Both the position numbers and the translations under genes were made by a program. DNA of 15,588 bases from an uncultured Opitutaceae bacterium (GTDB lineage: Bacteria; Verrucomicrobiota; Verrucomicrobiae; Opitutales; Opitutaceae), in the NCBI GenBank assembly GCA_946482625.1, contig CAMLSH010000030.1, positions 1 to 15,588 of the forward strand, read 5' to 3'. Below the pieces are notes generated by a model. It was not told where the DNA came from. It searched no databases and worked only from the letters and a program-made list of their open reading frames with translations. Every line of letters starts with the position of its first letter. Position 1 is the stretch's first letter. This document shows, piece after piece, positions 6,238 to 15,300 of the stretch.

Positions 6238-7743
6238 CTATTTCTGGATCGCTCCATTGTGACAGTCCGCGCAGGTCAGCGTGTCATCGAGCTCCCCGTC
6301 GGGATGTTCAAAGACGAGCCCTTTGACCGAGAGCACGTCGAGCTGCGCGCCGGTGCCTTGCGAGAGGATGGAGTGGCACGAATTACAATCGCTCGAGCGC
6401 ACCATCTGCCCTTCCGCGGTTTTGTGTTTGTTGTCGTGGCAGCGGAAACAGCCGAGCCAGTCCTTGTGCCCGATGTTGTTGGGATAAACGCGCCAATCCG
6501 CTTTGCGGTCGGGGAAGATCGTCACCGCGAAAATGCGCTGCAGTTCGGCAATCGCCGCCGTGACATCCGCGGCTAAGGCCGGATCGGTGTACTTCGCGCG
6601 CATCAGGTCGGCGATTTTCTGAGCCGCGTCCTTGTCGGAGACGATCGCGTCCTGCGTCATCGCCTGCACGGCCACGCGTTTGATGTTGGGAAGTTTTCGG
6701 CTGAGCGCGCCCGCGGCCATTGCCTTCTCGACGGCGTCGTTGGCCGTGGGAAACACGTGCGCGGGCCGGTTGTGGCAATCCATGCAATCCATCACGCGGA
6801 TTTTGTCCGCCGGCGGATCTCCCTGAAATTCTTCCGTCCGAAACACGCGCACGCTGCCGTCCTTCAGATTCGTCACACGCGTCCACGGGATCTCCTGCCG
6901 CTTGTCGTCGGTGGCGTAATACTCCACCTGCTCCGTATCGCTGACGTGCCAGTGGATGCCGCCGGGATGCCCGCCGGGCGCGCTTTTGTTTACGTGCATC
7001 AACATGCGCACGGAGTACGGCGTGTTCTTTTTATCCGAGAGGAAATGCTCGTAGTTCATCTCCACGTTGCCGTGAAACTTCTCCGGCCAGTGGCACTTCT
7101 CGCAGATATCCTGCGCGGGACGCAGATTCTTCAGCGGCGTTTCGATGGGGCGCTTGTAGTTGTTTAGCGTGTACGCGATCAGCTGGTGCGTACCGTTGAT
7201 CTTGGCCTTCACGAACCACTCCGCCCCGGAGCCGATATGGCACTCCACGCAATCGACCCGCGCGTGCGAGCCGCGCTGGTACGTGACGAATTCCGGGTTC
7301 ATCGCCTCGTGGCAAACCTGCCCGCAAAACTGCACGGACTCGGAGTAGTGATAGGTCCGGTAGCTTCCGAAGGCGCTGAGCAAAAGAAATCCGAGCGCGC
7401 CACCGCCGAACAGCAAGACGTTGCGGCGCTGCTTCCGGTTGGACCAATCGAGCCGCCATTTATCGGGCTTCGTCGCCGCGTGCTTGATCGCCCAACGGCG
7501 TTGCGCCCACGCCCCGAAAAATACCAACGCCAGCCCGGCCAGCAAAAACCCCGGCGCCACGATGTACGTGAAAATCCCGAGGTACGGATTTTGATCGCCC
7601 TGCGTGAAATCCATCCATGCCAGCAGCGCGAACGAGAAAAGCGCACCGATCGCCACCACGCCGCCGATCGCGCTGATCCAATTATTGAAATGCGAACGCG
7701 GCTTCGCCACAGCGGGCAGAGGCACTGGATCGAGTTCAGACAT
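6238..7743 (-). CDS. NapC/NirT-like membrane-anchored multihaem cytochrome c (probable quinol dehydrogenase)
   Basis: A 501-residue inner-membrane cytochrome likely to oxidise quinol and feed electrons to the periplasmic cytochromes encoded beside it. Three hydrophobic segments come first, about residues 22-44, 54-79 and 109-127; classic NapC/NrfH proteins have one. The NapC-type region follows: CGQVCHEAM at 140-148 is a CX3CH haem motif with a nearby Met148, the position expected of a NapC/NrfH-type ligand. Then come CVECH (165), CEKCH (214), CMDCH (320), CFRCH (432), CNSCH (453) and CADCH (491), seven haem motifs in all. Residues 326-430 between haems four and five are helical and haem-free. 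NapC and NrfH are about 160-200 residues with four haems, so this is a much larger relative, of a type seen in metal-reducing bacteria. It follows the small cytochrome gene by 89 bases. The upstream flank, ctacctgcccc, has no Shine-Dalgarno motif. Confidence 0.88.
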   Translation of the reverse strand: MSELDPVPLPAVAKPRSHFNNWISAIGGVVAIGALFSFALLAWMDFTQGDQNPYLGIFTYIVAPGFLLAGLALVFFGAWAQRRWAIKHAATKPDKWRLDWSNRKQRRNVLLFGGGALGFLLLSAFGSYRTYHYSESVQFCGQVCHEAMNPEFVTYQRGSHARVDCVECHIGSGAEWFVKAKINGTHQLIAYTLNNYKRPIETPLKNLRPAQDICEKCHWPEKFHGNVEMNYEHFLSDKKNTPYSVRMLMHVNKSAPGGHPGGIHWHVSDTEQVEYYATDDKRQEIPWTRVTNLKDGSVRVFRTEEFQGDPPADKIRVMDCMDCHNRPAHVFPTANDAVEKAMAAGALSRKLPNIKRVAVQAMTQDAIVSDKDAAQKIADLMRAKYTDPALAADVTAAIAELQRIFAVTIFPDRKADWRVYPNNIGHKDWLGCFRCHDNKHKTAEGQMVRSSDCNSCHSILSQGTGAQLDVLSVKGLVFEHPDGELDDTLTCADCHNGAIQK

Positions 7744-7797
7744 GGGGCAGGTAGCGAAACACGCTCACGATTGACGCCGGAGAAAACACCGCCCGCC

Positions 7798-7822
7798 CTT
7801 TCGCCTCGGGTGAGCGCGAAAG
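7798..7822 (-). promoter_or_regulatory. Intercistronic hairpin between the monohaem and NapC-like cytochrome genes
   Basis: ctttcgc/gcgaaag (7798-7804 and 7816-7822) pair perfectly, and ctc/gag extend the stem to ten pairs with one bulged C, closing on a GGGT loop. It starts 10 bases after the stop of the monohaem cytochrome gene on the minus strand. No U-run follows, so it is more likely an mRNA 3'-end stabiliser or a leaky terminator. Either would leave the small cytochrome better expressed than the genes downstream; that consequence is inference. Confidence 0.4.
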
Positions 7823-7832
7823 AGACGGCCGG

Positions 7833-8171
7833 TCAGCTCTTGAATTTGCGGACGTACGCCAGGAGGTCGGTGATCTCGTCCGCGGAAAGTTCGTCTTTAT
7901 ACGCCTTCATCCGCTCCTTGCCCTTCTCGTCGGTGACTCCGTCGGTGATGGCCTTGATGATTTCCTCATCGGTCATCTTCGCCTGAACCTCGGCGCTGGT
8001 GTAATCCTTAAGATCGAGTTTTTTTCCAGCCTTGGTCTGTCCCTTGCCGTCGGCACCGTGGCATTTGGTGCAATGGTTCTCCCAGTTTTCCGCAGCGGGC
8101 GCGGCTAAGCTGGAGAGACCGGAGAAAACAAAAACTGCGCTGAGCGCAGCGAGCGGGATGAGCTTTTTCAT
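7833..8171 (-). CDS. Small monohaem cytochrome c, class I, periplasmic
   Basis: A 112-residue precursor. Residues 1 to about 24 are a signal peptide (MKKLIPLAALSAVF...SSLAA), leaving a domain of about 85-88 residues, the size of c551/c553-type cytochromes. The single haem site is CTKCH at residues 34-38, followed by GADGKGQTKAGKKL. Met88 in KERMKAYKDELSADEI is in the place of the distal Met ligand. The C-terminal helix ITDLLAYVRKF is also typical. It probably shuttles electrons in the periplasm, here between the NapC-like and octahaem proteins encoded next. I chose the ATG at 8171 because it sits right before the signal peptide; an in-frame start at 8312 would add 47 residues that block export. 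First gene of the cluster. No Shine-Dalgarno motif in gcttccgctttcacacgc. Confidence 0.93.
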   Translation of the reverse strand: MKKLIPLAALSAVFVFSGLSSLAAPAAENWENHCTKCHGADGKGQTKAGKKLDLKDYTSAEVQAKMTDEEIIKAITDGVTDEKGKERMKAYKDELSADEITDLLAYVRKFKS

Positions 8172-8189
8172 GCGTGTGAAAGCGGAAGC

Positions 8190-8201
8190 GTTAGAACTAA
8201 C
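8190..8201. promoter_or_regulatory. Dyad GTTAG-aa-CTAAC in the leader of the cytochrome cluster
   Basis: A 5-2-5 perfect dyad lies 19-30 bases upstream of the monohaem cytochrome start codon and downstream of the candidate -10 box. It is placed where a repressor operator or a small leader hairpin would act. It is short enough to be chance. Confidence 0.25.
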
Positions 8202-8232
8202 CGGGTTGCGGGGATAACTCCTGAACGGGCTC

Positions 8233-8238
8233 AGTATA
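8233..8238 (-). promoter_or_regulatory. Candidate -10 box (TATACT) for the electron-export cluster
   Basis: On the minus strand the sequence cccTATACTgag matches the sigma-70 -10 consensus at five of six positions. It would give a leader of about 55 bases before the cytochrome start at 8171. The hexamer 17 bases further upstream (cagcgc) does not resemble TTGACA, so if real this promoter probably needs an activator. A tract of A and T lies upstream at about 8265-8280. Confidence 0.35.
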
Positions 8239-8347
8239 GGGGAAGCACTGGCCCGGCGCTGCGCGTTTATTGCTCTAATTGGCGTGATGCTTGATTCGGG
8301 TCGCTCTGGCAAACGGATTCAGCCAACGCTGCTGCCGTCACAAGGTT

Positions 8348-8360
8348 TGGGCACTGCCCA
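8348..8360. promoter_or_regulatory. Dyad TGGGCA-c-TGCCCA, candidate operator
   Basis: A perfect 6-1-6 dyad in the divergent control region, centred at 8354, about 39 bases upstream of the candidate plus-strand -10 box and roughly 116 upstream of the candidate minus-strand one. Its symmetry fits a dimeric regulator's site, but no regulator gene is in the window and the assignment rests on symmetry alone. Confidence 0.3.
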
Positions 8361-8398
8361 CCAAAAAACGCGGAGCACCCGTCCACCCAAACATGGAA

Positions 8399-8405
8399 TA
8401 ATAAT
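8399..8405 (+). promoter_or_regulatory. Candidate -10 box (TAATAAT) for the lipoprotein-resB-ccsA unit
   Basis: An AT-rich heptamer, ggaaTAATAATccc, in GC-rich surroundings, 32 bases before the lipoprotein start codon. No good -35 hexamer lies 16-18 bases upstream. Confidence 0.3.
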
Positions 8406-8437
8406 CCCGCCGAAGCGCTCTCTTCGCCCCGCAAAAA

Positions 8438-9070
8438 ATGCGCCTACCCCTTCCCTCTCCTCCCTCTCTCGCGCTGCTCTTTTCGCTCCCGTTTCTCGGC
8501 GCCTGCGGTGATCCGGCCGTCACAACCTATCGGACCGCGAAAGAACCGACACCTGCGATAGCCACGCCCGCCGCCGCTCCAGCCGCGACTGAGTCCATCG
8601 CCGGTTCAAACGCCACGATGGCCACTACCGCCGTGGCTACCGCCAGCAGCGCCGGCCTCTCTTGGAGCGCGCCCGCTCATTGGGTCGCCAAGGCCGCGAG
8701 CTCGATGCGCAAAGCCACGTTTCTTATCACCAGCGGTGACGGCGCGACCGCCGATCTCGCCGTCACCGCTTTTCCGGGCGATGTCGGCGGCGAACTCGCC
8801 AACGTCAATCGCTGGCGCGGCCAGCTCGGTCTTCCGTCGATCTCGGAAAACGAGATCGCCAGCATCGTCACACGCTTCGAGCACAACGGCCTCGCGTTTG
8901 CGGTCGTGGATTTTGCCGGCGGCGCGGACAAAACCGCCTCACGCATGCTCGGCGCCACTGTGCCGGTCGGCGACGCCACCTGGTTTTTCAAACTCACCGG
9001 ACCCAACACCCTCGTCGCCTCGGAGAAGCCCGCCTTCCTTGCGTTCCTTCAGACGGTGAAAATCCCCTGA
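8438..9070 (+). CDS. Lipoprotein of unknown function, first gene of a cytochrome c maturation unit
   Basis: A 210-residue protein with a type II signal: the hydrophobic stretch SLALLFSLPF precedes lipobox LGAC, making Cys23 the lipidated residue. Residues about 27-73 are a low-complexity Ala/Thr/Pro linker. The remainder, about 75-210, is one small globular domain opening with LSWSAPAHWVAKAASSMRKA, followed by LAVTAFPGDVGGELANVNRW and ending TFLQTVKIP-like. I do not recognise a characterised family; I have the impression that similar proteins occur near haem-attachment genes in Verrucomicrobiota and Planctomycetota, but this needs a search. It ends 21 bases before resB and is surely co-transcribed, so a role at the outer face of the inner membrane or at the outer membrane in haem or apocytochrome handling is possible but not shown. 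No cysteine follows Cys23, so it is not a thiol-redox protein. No Shine-Dalgarno motif. Confidence 0.85.
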   Translation: MRLPLPSPPSLALLFSLPFLGACGDPAVTTYRTAKEPTPAIATPAAAPAATESIAGSNATMATTAVATASSAGLSWSAPAHWVAKAASSMRKATFLITSGDGATADLAVTAFPGDVGGELANVNRWRGQLGLPSISENEIASIVTRFEHNGLAFAVVDFAGGADKTASRMLGATVPVGDATWFFKLTGPNTLVASEKPAFLAFLQTVKIP

Positions 9071-9091
9071 CCGCCCCGCTCCCGCTTTCCC

Positions 9092-10254
9092 ATGCTCAAT
9101 TTCCTCCGATCGCTCATCGACACGCTCGTCTCGATCAGACTCACCGTCGTCCTCCTCGCGTTTTCCATCCTCCTGGTTTTCGCCGCGACGCTCGATCAGG
9201 TGAACCTCGGCGTCTGGGGCATTCAGCAAAAGTGGTTTCGCTCCTTCGTCGTGTATCAGGATTTTCGTGGCGTCGTCGTGCCGCTCTTTCCCGGCGGCTA
9301 CATGATCGGCGGCCTGCTCTTGATCAACCTCCTCGCCGCGCACATCCGCCGCTTCAAACTGGAATGGCGCAAAGCCGGCATTCTCCTCACGCACTTCGGT
9401 CTCATCATTCTTCTCATCGGCGAACTCCTCAGCGGCATCTGGCAGGAGGATTTCTACCTGCGCCTCGATGAGGGCGAAACAAAGAACTACGCCGAAAGCC
9501 ATCTCCACAACGAGCTCGCGATCATCGACACGACCGACCCGCAATTCGACCAGGTCGTCGCCATCCCGGAAGCCCTGCTCGCCCGTCGCGGTTCGCTCCA
9601 ACACCCGAAGCTCCCGTTCCTCGTCACGACCAAGGCCTACTATCCCAACGCCACGCTCTTCACGCGCGACCCCGGCAGCCCGCCCTCGCTCGCGACCACC
9701 GGCGTCGGCCTCCGCGCAGTGGCCGCCCCGCGACCGATCACTTACAAGCAAAACGAAAACAACCTGCCCTCCGCCTACATCGAGTTCACCGGCGCCGAAC
9801 CCTCGCCCGGGATCTTCCTCGTCTCCACAGCGCTCGGCTCGTCGCAGTCTTTCCGATACGGCGGACGCACCTGGTCGGTCAGCCTGCGCCCGCAGCGGCT
9901 CTATAAACCGTTTTCCCTGACGCTCCTGAAATTCAGCCACGATCGCTACGCCGGCACCCAGATACCGAAGAACTTCTCCAGCCGTCTGCGGCTCAACACC
10001 ACCGACGACCACGATGGCCGCGAGGTCCTCGTCTACATGAACAATCCGCTGCGCCACGCCGGTCTCACGTTTTACCAGGCCGGCTTCGAAAACAACGACC
10101 GCACCACCGTCCTCCAGGTCGTGCGCAATCCGTCATGGCTTCTCCCCTACGTCGCCTGCGCGCTGATCAGCCTCGGGCTGATCCTGCAGTTCGGCATCCA
10201 TCTTTTCGCCTTCGTCAAAAAACGCTCCGCGCCGCTTCCGGCTCCCCTCCGCTC

Positions 10255-10258
<4 letters not shown>
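9092..10258 (+). CDS. resB: ResB-like cytochrome c biogenesis protein (System II, CcsB/ResB)
   Basis: This is half of the membrane haem-handling and haem-ligation complex that joins haem to CxxCH motifs of exported apocytochromes. It has 388 residues and four hydrophobic spans, about 14-34, 69-86, 96-115 and 349-371, with a large periplasmic domain between spans three and four. His101 in LLTHFGLIILL and His84 at the end of span two are candidate conserved haem-channel histidines. Near the C-terminus, NPLRHAGLTFYQAGF (about residues 316-331) is the usual ResB signature. Its stop overlaps the ccsA start as ATGA, so translation is coupled. The upstream flank is pyrimidine-rich (cccgctcccgctttccc), with no Shine-Dalgarno motif. 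Placement beside a 16-haem-motif gene cluster fits its task. Confidence 0.92.
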
Positions 10259-12105
<1,847 letters not shown>

Positions 12106-12137
12106 TAGCCGCGCGCCCCAAAACACCTCCCATGGAG

Positions 12138-12157
12138 GCGCGGCGCCCTCGCCGCGC
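12138..12157. repeat. GC-rich palindrome after ccsA
   Basis: gcgcggcg/cgccgcgc form a perfect 8-bp stem with loop ccct, 32 bases past the ccsA stop. No T-run follows, so it is not a standard intrinsic terminator. It looks like a REP-type palindrome and may mark the 3' end of the lipoprotein-resB-ccsA mRNA. The rest of the 199-base gap up to 12304 shows nothing else I can support. Confidence 0.45.
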
Positions 12158-12304
12158 GTGACCGTCGCCAGCCGAAAGAACGTCGGCGCCCGCCCTGCCC
12201 CTCCCTTTTGCCATCAAGCAACATTCACGCGTCGCGAAAGAAATCCGCGTGCGGCCCGCGTCTTGCTAAATAACCTTCGGCTTCCGCTAACCCACTTCAC
12301 CTGC

Positions 12305-15300
12305 ATGGCCATCCACGTCGCTCTTCATCATCGCACTAGCTATAAGTACGACCGCCTGGTCACGCTCGGCGCGCAAATCGTCCGCCTCCGTCCGGCGCCA
12401 CATTGCCGCACGCCCATCCTGAGCTACTCGCTGAAAGTCGAGCCCACCGGCCACTTCATCAACTGGCAGCAAGATCCCCAGGGCAACTACCTCGCCCGCC
12501 TCGTTTTCCCCGAGCAGGTCCGCCACTTCTCCGTCGAGGTTTCCCTCGTGGCCGAGATGGCCGTCTACAACCCCTTCGACTTCTTCCTCGAACCCGGCGC
12601 CGAAGAATTTCCCTTCAAGTACGATCCTGCGCTCGCCACCGAACTCGCCCCCTACCTGCGCAAAGACGAAGCCACCCCGAAGTTCGAAGCGCTCTTCAAA
12701 TCCCTCGATTTCAAGAAACAGCGCACCATCGATTTCCTCGTAGCCATCAATCAGCGCCTCCAGAGCGACATCAAGTACCTCATCCGCCTCGAACCCGGCG
12801 TCCAGTCACCCGAGGAAACGCTTACCAATCTCTCCGGCTCCTGCCGCGACTCCGCCTGGCTCCTCGTTCAACTCCTCCGCCACGCCGGCCTCGCCGCCCG
12901 TTTCGTATCCGGTTATCTGATCCAGCTCCGCGCCGACCAAAAATCCCTCGACGGTCCCTCCGGCGCCGAAAAGGACTTCACCGATCTTCACGCCTGGACC
13001 GAGGTTTTCCTCCCCGGCGCCGGCTGGATCGGCCTCGATCCCACGTCCGGCCTCCTCGCCGGTGAAGGCCACATCCCGCTCGCGTGTTCTCCCGAGCCGT
13101 CCTCCGCCGCGCCCATCAGCGGTGGCGTCGACGAATGCGAAACCGAGTTCGGCTTCGAGATGTCCGTCGACCGCGTCTACGAGTCTCCCCGCGTCACGCT
13201 TCCCTACTCCGACGAACAATGGGCCGACATCGATGCCCTCGGCGAAAAAATCGATAAGGTTCTCCGCGAACGCGACGTCCGCCTTACCATGGGCGGCGAG
13301 CCCACCTTCATCTCCATCGACGACATGGACGGCCCCGAGTGGAACACCGCCGCCATGGGCCCGCACAAGCGCCGCCTCGCCGAACAACTCATCAAACGCC
13401 TCTGGCAGCACTACGGCAAAGGCGGCTTCATCCATTACGGCCAGGGCAAATGGTATCCCGGCGAACAGCTTCCTCGCTGGGCCTTCAGCGCCATCTGGCG
13501 CCGCGACGGACAGCCTCTCTGGCAGAATCCCGACCTCCTCGCCGACATCGCCAAGCCTCTCGGCCGCAACCCGACCGACGCCGGCAGCTTCGCCCGCCAG
13601 CTCGCGAAAAACCTCCGCGTCGACGAGCAGTGGTTGCTCCCCGGATACGAAGACAGCTTCTACTATCTCTGGAAGGAACGCCGCCTCCCGACCAACGTCG
13701 ATCCGCTCAAGAGCAACCTCAAAGACCCGCTCGAACGCGAACGCCTCGCGCGCGTCTTCGAGCAAGGCCTCGAGCAGGTCGTCGGCTACGCCCTCCCGCT
13801 CGAACGCGGCTGGGTCAAAGGCAACCCCGGCTGGGTCTCCGGCCCGTGGTTCCTCCGCCCCGAGACGATGTATTTGATTCCCGGCGACTCCGCCATGGGC
13901 TTCCGCCTCCCGCTCGACTCGCAGCCGTGGATCGCGCCGACCGACGTCCGTTACCTCACGCCGCCTGACCCGCTTCTCGATCTTCCTCCACTCCCCGACC
14001 GCGAAGCGCTTGCCCGCCAGTATTCCATCCCTGGCCAGCCCGCCGATCCGACCGCGCTCTCGAAATGGCTGCGCGAAGTCGGCGAAGGTCACCTGCGCCC
14101 CCGCCCGCAATCTCTCCCGCCCACCGACCGCACGCCCGCCTCGCAGGAATCCGCCGCCTGGATCACCCGCACCGCCCTCTGCGTGCAACCGCGCGAAGGC
14201 CACCTCTTCGTCTTCATGCCGCCGGTCGAGACGACCGAGGATTACCTCGATCTCCTCACCGCCATCGAAGCCACCGCCGCGCAGCTTTCGATGCCCGTCG
14301 TCATCGAAGGTTACCTGCCGCCCCACGATCCGCGTCTGAACAACATCAAGGTCACGCCCGATCCCGGCGTCATCGAGGTGAACATTCACCCGTCCGCCTC
14401 GTGGAGCGAGCTCACCGAGAAGACCAACTTCCTCTACGACAACGCCCGCGAGTGCCGCCTCGGCACCGACAAGTTCATGATCGACGGCCGCCACACCGGC
14501 ACCGGCGGCGGCAACCACATCATCATCGGCGGCGAGCGCCCATCCGACTCACCGATCCTGCGCCGGCCGCACGTCCTCAAGAGCCTGCTCGCGTACTGGC
14601 ATCAGCACCCATCGCTCTCGTATTTGTTTTCCGGACTCTTCATCGGACCGACCTCGCAAGCGCCGCGCGTTGACGAGGCCCGCAACGACATCCTCTACGA
14701 ACTCGAGATCGCCTTCCGCGAACTCGACCGCCAGCAGCAGCGCGGCCACACGCCGCCCTGGCTCGTCGATCGCATCTTCCGCAACCTGCTCACCGACGCC
14801 ACGGGCAACACCCACCGCGCCGAGTTCTGCATCGATAAACTCTACTCGCCCGACAGCGCCACCGGCCGCCTCGGCCTGCTCGAACTCCGCGCCTTCGAAA
14901 TGCCGCCCCACGCGCGCATGTCGCTCGCGCAACAGCTCCTGCTCCGCGCCTTCGTGAGCCGCTTCTGGGACAATCCCTACGAGCCGACCCGTCTCGCCCG
15001 CTGGGGCACCGATCTCCACGACCGCTTCGTGCTGCCGCACTATTGCCAGCAGGACTTCTCCGACGTCGTCGCCGACCTCAACAGTTGGGGCCTGCCCTTC
15101 GACGAGAGCTGGTTCGCTCCGCACTTCGAGTTCCGCTTCCCGCTCAACGGCCGTATCCAACATCGTGGGATGGAGCTGGAGCTCCGTCACGCCCTCGAGC
15201 CCTGGCACGTCCTCGGCGAAGAAGGCTCCGCTGGCGGCACCGTGCGCTTCGTCGATTCCTCCGTGGAACGCGTCCAGGTCAAGGTCACCGGTTTCACCGC

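Larger units (their letters stand above)
8172..8437. other. Divergent control region between the electron-export cluster and the haem-attachment genes
   Basis: These 266 bases contain the promoters of both divergent transcription units and no gene I can support. Visible elements are a 12-base dyad in the minus-strand leader (8190-8201), a candidate minus-strand -10 box (8233-8238), a 13-base dyad (8348-8360), and a candidate plus-strand -10 box (8399-8405). I see no FNR-type TTGAT-N4-ATCAA or CRP-type site, and no GG-N10-GC sigma-54 promoter; the nearest candidate, around 8250, has the wrong spacing. Confidence 0.5.

Noticed and set aside
4193..6262. Plus-strand open frames of over 330 codons opposite the barrel (4193-5203) and the octahaem cytochrome (5261-6262)
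   Set aside because: The minus-strand frames carry a signal peptide, barrel strands and eight haem motifs; the plus-strand ones carry nothing recognisable.
8249..8266. Possible sigma-54 promoter, tggcccggcgctgc
   Set aside because: Spacing between GG and GC is nine bases where ten are needed, and the flanks do not match the consensus.
8172..8312. In-frame upstream start at 8312 for the monohaem cytochrome
   Set aside because: It would bury the signal peptide 47 residues into the protein and cover the likely promoter; the start at 8171 fits export.
10135..10254. In-frame upstream start at 10135 for ccsA
   Set aside because: It lies inside resB and adds 40 basic residues before the first membrane span; the ATGA overlap at 10255-10258 is the normal arrangement.
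12806..14518. Minus-strand open frame of 570 codons opposite the transglutaminase-DUF2126 gene
   Set aside because: It lies wholly antisense to a gene with clear catalytic motifs; its product is Gly/Glu/Val/Arg-rich low complexity, as expected from a high-GC gene read backwards.
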